A stretch of DNA of 64,000 nt, from the NCBI GenBank assembly GCA_036733345.1, contig DAINAR010000002.1, positions 62,001 to 126,000 on the forward strand. Direction: 5' to 3'. This document shows, piece by piece, positions 34,258 through 42,925 of this stretch. This DNA is from JAFGMQ01 sp036733345 (lineage in GTDB: Bacteria; Desulfobacterota; DSM-4660; Desulfatiglandales; Desulfatiglandaceae). How positions within the stretch are numbered: the first letter of the stretch is position 1; every line of letters starts with the position of its first letter. Both the position numbers and the translations under genes were made by a program. The notes beneath the pieces were generated by a model. That model did no database searches and was not told where the DNA came from. It saw nothing but the letters and a program-made list of their open reading frames with translations.

Positions 34258-36069
34258 TTAGCTAGACACAGATTTCGAGCTTTGTACCTGAACCATTTGG
34301 CAATAACGTCCATGCTCATGCATCAATTCCTCATGCGTTCCCTGCTCCACCAACTTGCCTGCATTAAGTACTATAATATTATCCGCATTTCGAACTGTTG
34401 ACAGACGATGAGCAATAGCCATCATTGTTCGTCCCTGCCCGAATCGAGCCAAAGATGAATGTATTTCCTGTTCTGTTTCCGAGTCGAGTTCGCTTGTAGC
34501 CTCATCAAGTATGAGAATCTGAGGATCTGCCAGTATTGCCCGTGCTATGGCAATTCGCTGTTGCTGCCCGCCTGACAGCCGTACACCTCTATCTCCCAGA
34601 AGGGTATTATATCCCTGGGGCAATGCCTTTAAAAAACCATGCGCTTCAGCTAATTGAGCAGCCCTGTAAATCTCTTCTTCAGTAGCATGCAGTCTTGCCA
34701 TTCTAAGATTGGCCCAGACAGTATCATTAAAAATGAATGTGTCCTGAGAAACAACTGCAATGCGAGAACGCCAGCTTGCGACGTCCAGGTCACGCAGATC
34801 AGTATCATCCACCATGATTCGGCCATTTTCGCAATCATAAAGCCGGGCAATCAAATTGACCAGTGTTGATTTGCCTGAACCGGATTCACCGACAACGGCA
34901 GTCATTTTACCTTTTGGAATATCAAATGAAATATTTTCCAATGCCCTGGTTTCATTAATTCTGTATCGAAAAGAAATGTCTTGCAGCGAAATCCTGTCTC
35001 TTAATTTTTCGAAACTTATATGTCCATTTTGTAAATACGGCTTATCACCTGTACGAATAAAGTCAAGAATGGAATGCAGTATGGGATACTGCTGAATAAT
35101 CATCGCCTGTGTCTGGGAGAGAGCACCCAGCGGCGTCATCAGCCTGAATGCAATAAGAAGAAATAGGGACATCTGAGGCAACCATGCGCTCGGAGGTCCT
35201 TTTAGGAAAACAGTGCTGGCAATAAGCAGTAGGCTTAATACCAGGACATTTAAAAAATTATACAGGGGCCTTGATATCCCCACCAGATTCTTGGCCCTGA
35301 ATGAATTTTCAAAATAGACCTTTTGGACTTCATCAAATTTCTCGATGGTTCCGGATTCTCTTGATAACAAATGAATCAGCTTAAGTCCTGAAAGGCTTTC
35401 GACAATGAAAGACCTCAATTCCCGTGTGCTCTCCTTGATATCATTCCCCGCCTGCCTGATATGAGTTGAGAGCCTTTTTCTAATAAAAATGCTTACTGCA
35501 AGCTGAAGGACTATTGCCAGAAGTGCCAGTTGCCAGGAAACAATCAACATTAAAACTGCATAAACAATTACAGTAAAAATGTTGGTAATACTCCCACACA
35601 CATTATAGATAAGCATGCCGGTCTGGAAGGCATAAGGCCCCAGAAGCGTATGAAATTCGCCTGAATGCTTGCTATGAATATACTGCAGCTCAACTTCATG
35701 GATCTGCCTGAACATCCCGGACGATAGATTCCTTTCAATCCTGTTCTTTAATAAAGCCGAAATCCTTTGAGCTTCATAAAGGAAAAAACCACGAATAAAA
35801 AAAATAAAGGCCAGAGCAGAGGCAGCAAATAAAATTTTTTTAGTCATTGACAGGGCATCAGTATAATGCACAAAAGAAGCTGCAAATGGAATTTTGCTCA
35901 AAGATCCCATTTTGCTGCCCGAAGTGCTCAGGAACGGAAGAATGACCCCAAGCCCAAGACTTTCGCTGACAACTCCTGATAAAGATACTAGACAGAGAAC
36001 ACCAAACAGAACCTTATGCTGGTTCAATTGGCCCCAGATCTGACGGTAAGCGGATATGTCGGTCTTCAT
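34258..36069 (-). CDS. MsbA-like ABC exporter (fused TMD-NBD)
   Basis: A 603-residue half-transporter. The N-terminal half has six membrane segments (GVLCLVSLSGVVSESLGLGV and onward); the C-terminal half is an ATPase with Walker A GESGSGKST at about 391, the Q-loop, the signature LSGGQQQR at about 497, Walker B ILILDEATSELD at about 515 and the H-loop AIAHRLS. It would work as a homodimer and move a lipid or lipid-linked glycan across the inner membrane. In this locus it may flip a lipid-linked oligosaccharide, as PglK does, or a lipid precursor; a separate Wzx-like flippase is also encoded. Confidence 0.87.
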   Translation of the reverse strand: MKTDISAYRQIWGQLNQHKVLFGVLCLVSLSGVVSESLGLGVILPFLSTSGSKMGSLSKIPFAASFVHYTDALSMTKKILFAASALAFIFFIRGFFLYEAQRISALLKNRIERNLSSGMFRQIHEVELQYIHSKHSGEFHTLLGPYAFQTGMLIYNVCGSITNIFTVIVYAVLMLIVSWQLALLAIVLQLAVSIFIRKRLSTHIRQAGNDIKESTRELRSFIVESLSGLKLIHLLSRESGTIEKFDEVQKVYFENSFRAKNLVGISRPLYNFLNVLVLSLLLIASTVFLKGPPSAWLPQMSLFLLIAFRLMTPLGALSQTQAMIIQQYPILHSILDFIRTGDKPYLQNGHISFEKLRDRISLQDISFRYRINETRALENISFDIPKGKMTAVVGESGSGKSTLVNLIARLYDCENGRIMVDDTDLRDLDVASWRSRIAVVSQDTFIFNDTVWANLRMARLHATEEEIYRAAQLAEAHGFLKALPQGYNTLLGDRGVRLSGGQQQRIAIARAILADPQILILDEATSELDSETEQEIHSSLARFGQGRTMMAIAHRLSTVRNADNIIVLNAGKLVEQGTHEELMHEHGRYCQMVQVQSSKSVSS

Positions 36070-36159
36070 TTATAAATCCTGGAAAAGCAACAAATAGAAA
36101 ACTGAATTGATTTGGTGAAAAGTTCAGGCGGACAGGATTGATATGCCTGAATGAACGAT

Positions 36160-36204
36160 CTGTATCCTGCCCCTTTCATCACATAACAAAAGGGCAGAAT
36201 ACAG
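36160..36204. other. Hairpin between the S74 gene and the ABC exporter gene
   Basis: Arms 36160-36176 (CTGTATCCTGCCCCTTT) and 36188-36204 pair at 15 of 17 positions around an 11-base loop. It lies 15 bases beyond the stop of the upstream S74 gene on the minus strand. There is no T-run, so mRNA 3'-end protection is more likely than intrinsic termination. Confidence 0.4.
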
Positions 36205-36218
36205 TAAATGCAATTATC

Positions 36219-37871
36219 TTACTCTCCGGATAAAACAAGATTTGCCAGTTCCGGGTGTTGTTTTTCTCTCAACTCTCTTTCAAGTTTCGCCATTCTCTCG
36301 TTCAGTTCGGATATAGTCTTCTGCTGTTCCTGCACTACCCTGGTCAGGACAGCTACAACATTCATAGGACTCATAGCCTTTCTGTCTTTGCTAGCTACGA
36401 GTTCAGGAACTTCTTCAGCAATAAAACCCACGTATTTTTCGTCTTTGTCTATTTTATAATTGTATTTCACAGGGTTAAGCTGTGCCACCACAAGACTGGC
36501 CTCATCGCCTGTAAGAGCCTCTATATTCTCCTTATATTCCCTGCTCGAGGCATCGTGCCACACGCCGCCTGTTGTACAATAGGCACCATTTGCAAGTGTC
36601 CCCATATCTAGAGGGTAAGCAGGGGTATTGGTACTTATCCCCACATATCCGTTTGTATCGATAGTCATTCTGCCAGTGTTACAAGTTGTAAAAACCAATT
36701 TATGAGCAGAATGGGTCCCAATCTGTCCCTTGTTAGTTGTCACATTAAGTTTGAATTGCGCTCCGTCAGTACGGTCAAGGTAAAGCATTGCATTTTCACC
36801 AGTGGTCTCCAATTCCAATGGATAAGCCGGCGACTGCGTCCCTATCCCCACATTACCGTCCGAGTTCAGAAACAGTGTATTGGTTGGTGCACCGGGCTTT
36901 ATCCTGAAAGGCAGTTTGGACCCGTTTGTAGCATCACGGATAAAGAAATTTGCCTCATTGCCCGACACGTCCCAGGTCTGGGCTGTCCATCCGCATGAGT
37001 TGTCCTGCTCCAGACGCAATGTAGGAGTGTTACACATTTTTTGGTGCATATAAAATACAGGGGTGGAAGTTCCAAAACCGACCCTGCCACTATCATCCAC
37101 ATAAAGAGAATTGGCCCTTGCTCCGGCTTCTATGGTGAAAGGCGTTCTCCCGGAATTAATATCATCGATTGAAAATTTATTGGCACCGCCGTTGAAGCTG
37201 TCGTTTGCTGTTATCTGCCAGTCGTTGGAGGGAAAAGATCCTGAATTGCTTGTATCCTGAAATTTGATTCGCAGATTGTTTTCCTTGAGCCTGATCGTGT
37301 CAAAACCGAAGTTTTCATTGTTGAAGCAGTCCTGACCTACACACAGGCTTCCACTTATAATCATATCATCTATTAAAACCTGATCTCCTTTAACGTCTCC
37401 GTTTTCATTATCATCACCTGTAACAATAAGGCCGTTCTGCACAAGAAAATGTCCTGATTGTACGAGGGACTCTGCAAGGATTCCGGATTCCTTCATCATA
37501 CTCTCAATCAGGGATTCATTACCATCAGACCTCGCTTTTATCATAGCGGCCCTGACATCCTGATCAATATTCGGGACAACCTGTAATTCATAATTGTACC
37601 CGCCGTCAATAAGCTCAAAATTTTTCCTACTTGAAAAATCGAGATAGGGATAAACACCGGCTTTAAAAGTCTTTTCCCATACATTCCCATCCGGACAGGA
37701 TACCCTGAGAACAAGGCTTGCATACTCCACCCTGGGCGTCCACTCAACACCATCCGGAAACAGGGTTACCTCTGCCACAGGATTTACACCTGAAGCATTT
37801 GCTCCGCCAAACAAGCCTAACAATGCAATTGTGATAACCGCAAGATACAGAAAATTTTTTAGGTTTTTCAT
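36219..37871 (-). CDS. Secreted tail-fibre-like protein with S74 chaperone domain
   Basis: A 550-residue protein with a signal peptide (LAVITIALLGLFGGANA), an N-terminal domain of unknown type (PVAEVTLFPDGVEWTPRVEY), beta-rich repeats of the kind GNVGIGTQSPAYPLELETTG, and a C-terminal peptidase S74 domain. In that domain SSREYKENI at 442-450 supplies the self-cleavage Ser and the Lys five residues on; FIAEEVPEL and a terminal coiled coil (QQKTISELNERMAKLERE) follow. S74 domains trimerise a beta-helical fibre and then cut themselves off. This suggests a trimeric surface fibre. A close paralogue lies directly upstream. Confidence 0.82.
   Translation of the reverse strand: MKNLKNFLYLAVITIALLGLFGGANASGVNPVAEVTLFPDGVEWTPRVEYASLVLRVSCPDGNVWEKTFKAGVYPYLDFSSRKNFELIDGGYNYELQVVPNIDQDVRAAMIKARSDGNESLIESMMKESGILAESLVQSGHFLVQNGLIVTGDDNENGDVKGDQVLIDDMIISGSLCVGQDCFNNENFGFDTIRLKENNLRIKFQDTSNSGSFPSNDWQITANDSFNGGANKFSIDDINSGRTPFTIEAGARANSLYVDDSGRVGFGTSTPVFYMHQKMCNTPTLRLEQDNSCGWTAQTWDVSGNEANFFIRDATNGSKLPFRIKPGAPTNTLFLNSDGNVGIGTQSPAYPLELETTGENAMLYLDRTDGAQFKLNVTTNKGQIGTHSAHKLVFTTCNTGRMTIDTNGYVGISTNTPAYPLDMGTLANGAYCTTGGVWHDASSREYKENIEALTGDEASLVVAQLNPVKYNYKIDKDEKYVGFIAEEVPELVASKDRKAMSPMNVVAVLTRVVQEQQKTISELNERMAKLERELREKQHPELANLVLSGE
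36571..36817. repeat. Near-identical tract shared by the two S74 genes, copy 1
   Basis: By eye, 36571-36817 and 38433-38679 differ at only two of 247 positions, while the flanking parts of the two genes differ much more. The tract covers the last fibre repeat just before the S74 domain. The sharp borders indicate recent gene conversion. Confidence 0.85.
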
Positions 37872-38065
37872 AATCTATCCTCTTTACTATGGATTTATAA
37901 ACGAGTAACAGTTTAAGGATTCAAGGGCCCAAGGACTCAGGGATTCAAGAACCCATTAAGGGAATACATATCAAGTAATCCAAGAGCAGGCCTGAAGCTG
38001 TGACTGGTTACATAAATGAAACTCAATCTCAGCAAATAGATCTTCCTTAGCACCGCAATTATGTA

Positions 38066-39757
38066 TTATTGGGACTCAATGCCTGCAAGATTCATGTTTT
38101 GCTTCAGCTTGAGTTGATTTTCAAGGTCCTGAACACGCCCGGATAATTCCAAGAGCATCTTCTGTTGTTTATCCACCAGTTTCTGCTGCTCCTGCACAAC
38201 CTTGGTCAAGACAGCCACTATATCCATAGAACTCATTGCCTTTCTGTCTTTGCTCGCTACAAGATCAGGAACATCTTCAGCAATAAATCCCACATGCTTC
38301 TCATCTTTGTCCACTTTATAATTGTATTTTACCGGGTTAAGCTGTGCCACCACCAGACTGGCCTCTTCACCAGTAATGGCCTCTATGTTTTCCTTGTATT
38401 CTCTGCTCGATGCATCATGCCATACACCCCCTGTTGTACAATAGGCACCATTTGCAAGTGTCCCCATATCCAAAGGGTAAGCAGGGGTATTGGTACTTAT
38501 CCCCACATATCCGTTTGTATCGATAGTCATTCTGCCAGTGTTACAAGTTGTAAAAACCAATTTATGAGCAGAATGGGTCCCAATCTGTCCCTTGTTAGTT
38601 GTCACATTAAGTTTGAATTGCGCTCCGTCAGTACGGTCAAGGTAAAGCATTGCATTTTCACCAGTGGTCTCCAATTCCAGAGGATATGCAGGCGACCATG
38701 TCCCTATCCCCACCCTGCCGTCTGATTTCAGGCACAGTGTGCTGCTTGGAGTATCCGGCTGAATTCTGAAAGGCAGTTTGGATCCGTGGGTGGCATCACG
38801 GATAAAAAAGTTTGACTCATTGCCTGCCACATCAAATGTCTGGGGTGTCCATCCTCCAGAGCTGTCCTGCTCAAGACGAAGCGTAGGAGTATCGCTGTCT
38901 TTTATGTGCAGTTCAACTACCGGTGTGGATGTCCCGAGTCCGACTCTTCCGTAATCCTCTACATAAAGAGAGTTGCTGGGAGCTCCGGCCTCTATCTTGA
39001 AAATCGATGCTCCATCATCAACATCGTCAATAGAGAAATAACTTGCCCCGCCGTTTGTGCTGTCATTGACAGTAATCCGCCAGTTATTTGTAGGATAGGA
39101 TGCGGTGTAACTCGTATCATTAAAATAGATCCGCAGATTGTGCTCCTTCAGTATAATCGTATCAAAGCCGAAACTTTCTCCATCCTGACAGTCAAAACCT
39201 ATACACTGGCTCCCCGTGATAATCACATCGTCATAATGGAGGACATCGCTTTTAGTGTCCCCGCCGCTTTCATCTCCATCACCGGTGACAATAAGGCCGT
39301 TCTGTACAAGAAAATTCCCTGATTGAACCAGGGGCTTTACTGGTAAGCCTGATTCTTGCTTAAGACTTTCAACCAAAGATGTATTCCCATCTGCCCTTGC
39401 CTGAACTAAAGAGGCGCGAGTATCCGGATCAATCTTCGGGACGGCCTGCAATTCATAATTATACCCGCCGTCTGTAATCTGGATATCACTATCCCTAGAA
39501 AAATCGAGAAATGGATAGACGCCAGCCATAAAAGTTTTTTCCAGGACAGCTCCGTCCGGACATGAAACCCTGAGGACCATGCTGGAATACTCAACCTTTG
39601 GTGTCCACTCAATCCCGTCCGGAAACAGGGCTATATCAGCGACAGTATTTGTGCCGGATGCATTAACATGTGCTCCGCCGGTAAGAGCCAGCCCAAAAAG
39701 ACAGAAAACAAAGGCCCTAAATAAGGCTGATAAACGAATCTTTCTATTTCTTTCCAT
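38066..39757 (-). CDS. Secreted tail-fibre-like protein with S74 chaperone domain (paralogue)
   Basis: A 563-residue paralogue of the next gene with the same order: signal peptide (LFGLALTGGAHVNA), the FPDGIEWTPKVEYSSMVLRV domain, fibre repeats (GRVGIGTWSPAYPLELETTG), and the S74 domain with SSREYKENI at 450-458, FIAEDVPDL and a C-terminal coiled coil (VQEQQKLVDKQQKMLLELSG). The Ser-Lys pair for autocleavage is kept. Conserved Cys pairs in the first half suggest disulfides. The 194 bases between the two genes show no feature beyond some short repeats. Role is probably a surface fibre attached to or acting with the glycan (inference). Confidence 0.82.
   Translation of the reverse strand: MERNRKIRLSALFRAFVFCLFGLALTGGAHVNASGTNTVADIALFPDGIEWTPKVEYSSMVLRVSCPDGAVLEKTFMAGVYPFLDFSRDSDIQITDGGYNYELQAVPKIDPDTRASLVQARADGNTSLVESLKQESGLPVKPLVQSGNFLVQNGLIVTGDGDESGGDTKSDVLHYDDVIITGSQCIGFDCQDGESFGFDTIILKEHNLRIYFNDTSYTASYPTNNWRITVNDSTNGGASYFSIDDVDDGASIFKIEAGAPSNSLYVEDYGRVGLGTSTPVVELHIKDSDTPTLRLEQDSSGGWTPQTFDVAGNESNFFIRDATHGSKLPFRIQPDTPSSTLCLKSDGRVGIGTWSPAYPLELETTGENAMLYLDRTDGAQFKLNVTTNKGQIGTHSAHKLVFTTCNTGRMTIDTNGYVGISTNTPAYPLDMGTLANGAYCTTGGVWHDASSREYKENIEAITGEEASLVVAQLNPVKYNYKVDKDEKHVGFIAEDVPDLVASKDRKAMSSMDIVAVLTKVVQEQQKLVDKQQKMLLELSGRVQDLENQLKLKQNMNLAGIESQ
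38433..38679. repeat. Near-identical tract shared by the two S74 genes, copy 2
   Basis: Partner of 36571-36817, same orientation, 1862 bases away. It includes long perfectly matching runs such as GGTATTGGTACTTATCCCCA. Confidence 0.85.
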
Positions 39758-39845
39758 TTTTATCTCTCCTTATAAAAGCTAAAACGTTAAGGAATATGCT
39801 CCCAAGGCAAAGCAAAAAAACCTGGCAGATACTTCTTATAACATG

Positions 39846-39898
39846 AAATAATTTACCACAGTTTTACCGTTGTGTCATCTATTTTGGTCGGTCTCGTC
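39846..39898. repeat. 53-bp interspersed repeat with GTCTG-rich tail, copy 2
   Basis: Second copy of the element at 16175-16227 (51 of 53 matches). It runs into degenerate simple sequence to about 39960, built on 5- and 10-base steps such as TCTGTTTCGTCTATCTGG. The 39758-40080 gap holds only this and the next repeat. Confidence 0.75.
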
Positions 39899-39954
39899 GA
39901 TCTTGTCTCTTTGGTTTGTCTGGTTTGTTTCGTCTATCTCGTCTGTTTCGTCTA

Positions 39955-40010
39955 TCTGGTGGACTTAACAAATAACAAGTAACTGATAACTAATAACTAT
40001 TAACTGATAA
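39955..40010. repeat. Direct repeat flanking the wzz-like gene, left copy
   Basis: TCTGGTGGACTTAACAAATA ACAAGTAACTGATAAC is shared with 41730 onward in the same orientation. It continues into a TAACTGATAACTA-type simple repeat. The copies bracket the wzz-like gene. Confidence 0.7.
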
Positions 40011-40080
40011 CTCATACCTGATCCCCGCCTTTCACCTTTCACCTTTGAGCTCTCCAGAGGCGAGTAACTTTCAGCTCCCA

Positions 40081-41655
40081 TTACCTATCACCTGCTTTTG
40101 ATGTATTCCTTATATATTCAATAAAGAATGCCAGGAACAGAAGGAAGAAAAATCCGGCAAATGCCGATAATGCAACTATAATTCTCTTTCTTGGCTCTAC
40201 GGGCCTTTGAGAAACCTCCGGGGGCTGTACAATTTTTATGTTATCAATAAGTTGCATTTTTAATTTCAGCATTTTTATTTCCGATCTGATATTGTCTTCT
40301 TCGACCTTCATCTCTTCATTTCTTTCCAGTTTCAATTTGTCTATTTCATTTTCAATATCATTTATATTCGCCTGAATTACTTCTGTCTTCTGTAATTCCA
40401 AATTATCGATAGCATTTTTAATATCATTTATTTCAGCATCCATACCCTCTGATCTTTTTAATTTCAATCCATTAATTTCCGCGGTAATATCATCAATCTG
40501 TGTCTGCAAACCCTCCGTCTTGAGCAATTCGAGTCTTTCGATCTCAGTCCTAACATCGTCTATGTCTTTGGAAAGATTCTCAATCTCCGCTTCCAACTTC
40601 ATCTGATCCTTTCTGAGGTCATGTATCTGGTTGTTTAACTGGTTGAAATAGGCCACATCCTGCTGAATCGTGGTCGAATATAGAAGGAGAGAGATCCCTT
40701 CCCCGTTTTTATTATCCTTCAGGTAATTGTTCCTTTGCTCAATTATTTTTCGTGTATTTTCTTTGACATCTCCCGCTTCCGCTGTTAGAGTCTTTATCCT
40801 TTCCAATGTCTCCTTTAATGTTTCGCGCTGCAGATTAGTCTGACCCTTCAGCTTTTCAATACTGCTCACCTTGAGGGCTATTTCTTTATCTATATCCTTC
40901 CTTCTTGTCTCAATTTTACCTATTTCATTTTGTTTTTTTATAATTTCATTTCCTATACCTTTTCTCCGTATCTCGACCTTGTCAATTTCATTCTGCTTGC
41001 TGGCAATATTCTGCGCCAAAATCTTACCTTGAGTTTCAACCTTTTTTATCTCGTTTCGCTTTTGCTCAATCAGCCTGTCAATATCCTTTTTTTCTATTTC
41101 TATTTTTTCGATTGCGTTTTCTTTATTGGCAATCTGCTTGTCATATTCACTTTTTCTTTCCACAATAATTTCATTATAATCCTCGCGTAAAAATTCCACG
41201 AGTTGATTAGATACCTTCATTCCCGTTTCGGTATTACCTTCCTTCCACAGTGATTTAACCTTTACCAGATTGGCTTTGTTTTTCGCTTTGGTGTTTTCAT
41301 CAGTAGTAAATTTAAACTTTATGACAGCAGTGCCCAGATCAAGCTTTTTTTGGATTCTGCGGTTATAGGACTGTTCATTGATTCTTTTCCGGATATTTTC
41401 ATCAGAATCCATATAAATATACCCCAGCCTGTCATTGAAACCTACGATACCAGGCTCTATAGCCATAACAACTTCATATTTTTTCGGCATTAAAAGGGTA
41501 AAAACAATCGCTAAAATACAGCAAATCACAGTGCCCCCCGCAATCATCCATTTCCATTTCCATATCACGCGGAGTAGATCTATAAGCTGAATTTCATCTT
41601 CATCCCACTCATTGTGACCCTGAAAATGTTCAGGGCGTTGTTCTTCCTGATTCAT
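40081..41655 (-). CDS. wzz: Wzz-type chain-length protein with long repeated coiled coil
   Basis: A 524-residue polysaccharide co-polymerase. A Wzz domain starts EDEIQLIDLLRVIWKWKWMI with the first membrane segment at about 35-56; the second is at 491-512 after the PxxP-like VSQRPVEPRKR. There is no kinase domain. Between them lies a very long coiled coil made of two repeat sets: four 21-residue units from 175 to 258 (for example IASKQNEIDKVEIRRKGIGN) and four 22-residue units from 375 to 462 (for example LELQKTEVIQANINDIENEI). It should form a periplasmic ring that sets glycan length with the Wzy-like polymerase. The extended coil is longer than in usual Wzz (about 330 aa). Confidence 0.82.
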   Translation of the reverse strand: MNQEEQRPEHFQGHNEWDEDEIQLIDLLRVIWKWKWMIAGGTVICCILAIVFTLLMPKKYEVVMAIEPGIVGFNDRLGYIYMDSDENIRKRINEQSYNRRIQKKLDLGTAVIKFKFTTDENTKAKNKANLVKVKSLWKEGNTETGMKVSNQLVEFLREDYNEIIVERKSEYDKQIANKENAIEKIEIEKKDIDRLIEQKRNEIKKVETQGKILAQNIASKQNEIDKVEIRRKGIGNEIIKKQNEIGKIETRRKDIDKEIALKVSSIEKLKGQTNLQRETLKETLERIKTLTAEAGDVKENTRKIIEQRNNYLKDNKNGEGISLLLYSTTIQQDVAYFNQLNNQIHDLRKDQMKLEAEIENLSKDIDDVRTEIERLELLKTEGLQTQIDDITAEINGLKLKRSEGMDAEINDIKNAIDNLELQKTEVIQANINDIENEIDKLKLERNEEMKVEEDNIRSEIKMLKLKMQLIDNIKIVQPPEVSQRPVEPRKRIIVALSAFAGFFFLLFLAFFIEYIRNTSKAGDR

Positions 41656-41729
41656 GGTTTCTCCCTTTTGGTTTGTCTCGTCGATCTGGTCTGTCTGGTC
41701 TGTCTCGTTTTTTTTGTCGATTTTGTCTG

Positions 41730-41806
41730 TCTGGTGGACTTAACAAATAACAAGTAACTGATAACAAGTAACTGATAACAAGTAACTGATAACTATTAAC
41801 TGATAA
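41730..41806. repeat. Direct repeat flanking the wzz-like gene, right copy
   Basis: Right copy of the repeat at 39955. Here the unit ACAAGTAACTGATA occurs three times in a row. It is preceded from 41660 by GTCTG/TCGTC-rich simple sequence and followed by another short run at 41835-41855. Confidence 0.7.
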
Positions 41807-42233
41807 CCGCCTTTCAGCTTTGAGCTTCCATTCAGTCTATCTCGTCTGTCTGGTCTAAGGCTATAGGCTTTCAGCTAATCTTTATTTTTTCCTTAAGCAC
41901 CTGTCCCTGTCTATACTTACGCATTGCTCCGCCCCTTTGATTACACCCCCCAAAGAGCCGTAAGCAATTGTTTTCAATACCTTTTTGCTTATCAGAGAAA
42001 CCAATTCCCTGATAAGCGGGATTTGTAAACAGGCTCAAGTTTTAACCCGCCGGTTAAAATATTCGCCTTCCCCCGCTCATAATACGGGATCTTCGACTTG
42101 ATCTTGGAAGATAATTGATTTATTAAAGGTCTCAATTAGTGTTTTTTATATTAAATGAAAATAAATTTAGTATTAACAAGAAGTCAAGTTTTTTTCTAAT
42201 GATTTAACTTGAATTCCTGACTGCTTGAATTCA

Positions 42234-42285
42234 TATTATTACTCCGGCGATTAAAAACATCAATAGTCATGCCGGAGTAATAATA
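42234..42285. other. Perfect 15-bp inverted repeat
   Basis: TATTATTACTCCGGC at 42234-42248 and its exact complement at 42271-42285 enclose 22 bases. A-runs follow, but no T-run on either strand sits where a terminator needs it. Nature unknown: hairpin, regulator site or a small repetitive element. Confidence 0.5.
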
Positions 42286-42346
42286 AAAAATATGAGTTTT
42301 TGGGTCCTGAGTATGGAATATTGCCGTTTTTAAAATATTTTACCTC

Positions 42347-42375
42347 TTGACTATTATTGTTAAGTAAAATAAATT
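42347..42375 (+). promoter_or_regulatory. Probable sigma-70 promoter of tRNA-Gly
   Basis: TTGACT at 42347-42352 and TAAATT at 42370-42375 are separated by 17 bases and end 32 bases before the tRNA. The AT-rich spacer fits a strong stable-RNA promoter. Confidence 0.5.
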
Positions 42376-42407
42376 AATTACTTTGAATAAAAAACCAGGG
42401 TGCTTGA

Positions 42408-42483
42408 GCGGGCATATCTCAGCTGGTAGAGTACAAGCTTCCCAAGCTTGGTGTCGCGGGTTCGAACCCCGTTGCCCGCTCCA
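42408..42483 (+). tRNA. tRNA-Gly (CCC)
   Basis: A full cloverleaf is visible: acceptor GCGGGCA/TGCCCGC, a D arm with AGCTGGTA loop, anticodon stem CAAGC/GCTTG around TTCCCAA (anticodon CCC), T arm GCGGG-TTCGAAC-CCCGT, discriminator T and an encoded CCA. The anticodon reads GGG glycine codons. It marks the border between the glycan locus and the housekeeping half. No duplicated 3' end suggesting an attachment site was found. Confidence 0.93.
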
Positions 42484-42496
42484 TTCTCTGGTTTCA

Positions 42497-42523
42497 GGTC
42501 AGGTGAGGCCTGACACCCTTTTT
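42497..42523 (+). terminator. Intrinsic terminator after tRNA-Gly
   Basis: GTCAGG-TGAGG-CCTGAC forms a short hairpin followed by ACACCCTTTTT. It starts 14 bases beyond the tRNA. Confidence 0.55.
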
Positions 42524-42654
42524 GAGGTTAGCAGCTGTTCTCGATGAGAGACAAGCTGAATTTACTTCAAATTGCGGACTCAGCGTTGGCTTTCTATATC
42601 CTTATTTAGGATTTAATGCAGAAAGGCGCTTAAATTTACAGTCTGCATTGTGGA

Positions 42655-42678
42655 GCGGGCCTCAAAGCCCGCTTTTTT
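42655..42678 (+). terminator. Intrinsic terminator
   Basis: GCGGGC-CTCAAA-GCCCGC followed by TTTTTT is a textbook rho-independent terminator. The 42484-42925 gap otherwise shows no gene; whichever transcript comes from the tRNA side should end here, so rimP needs its own promoter in 42680-42925. Confidence 0.75.
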
Positions 42679-42925
42679 GTTATGAGATTAGTAGAATTAT
42701 CTTCGAGTCCGGACATCACACATAAAAAGCGTGCCTTCATAAAGCGGGAACAGATATTAGACAACCGGGGCGCTTTTTTAAAAGTTGAATCTGCGCCTGT
42801 GCTTTGATAAACAGCCACGAATTTCCTCGTTGCAGAATTTCAATGAAAGAATTTTGATTCTTGCGTGAAATCAGGACTGCTTTTTCTGTCAGGAATATAT
42901 TTAGAGCAGTCAGGTATTACAGAAT

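Larger units (their letters stand above)
41807..42407. other. Long intergenic stretch with palindromes
   Basis: No gene is seen between the wzz-like start and the tRNA. The stretch holds three perfect inverted repeats: GCTTATCAG/CTGATAAGC at 41987-42017, TTTTAACC-CGCC-GGTTAAAA at 42040-42059, and a 15-bp pair at 42234-42285. The first two may be operators or leader hairpins for the divergent wzz-like gene. No clear promoter for that gene was found. Confidence 0.4.

Noticed and set aside
36160..36204. Intrinsic terminator after the S74 gene
   Set aside because: Strong hairpin but no T-run on the transcript strand, so it is listed only as a hairpin.
39846..41860. CRISPR array
   Set aside because: The repeats are degenerate 5- and 10-base steps without equal-length repeats and unique spacers, and no cas gene is near.
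42408..42483. tRNA-Gly as an attachment site for an integrated island
   Set aside because: The glycan locus lies on the 5' side of the tRNA, no integrase is present and I found no second copy of the tRNA 3' end.
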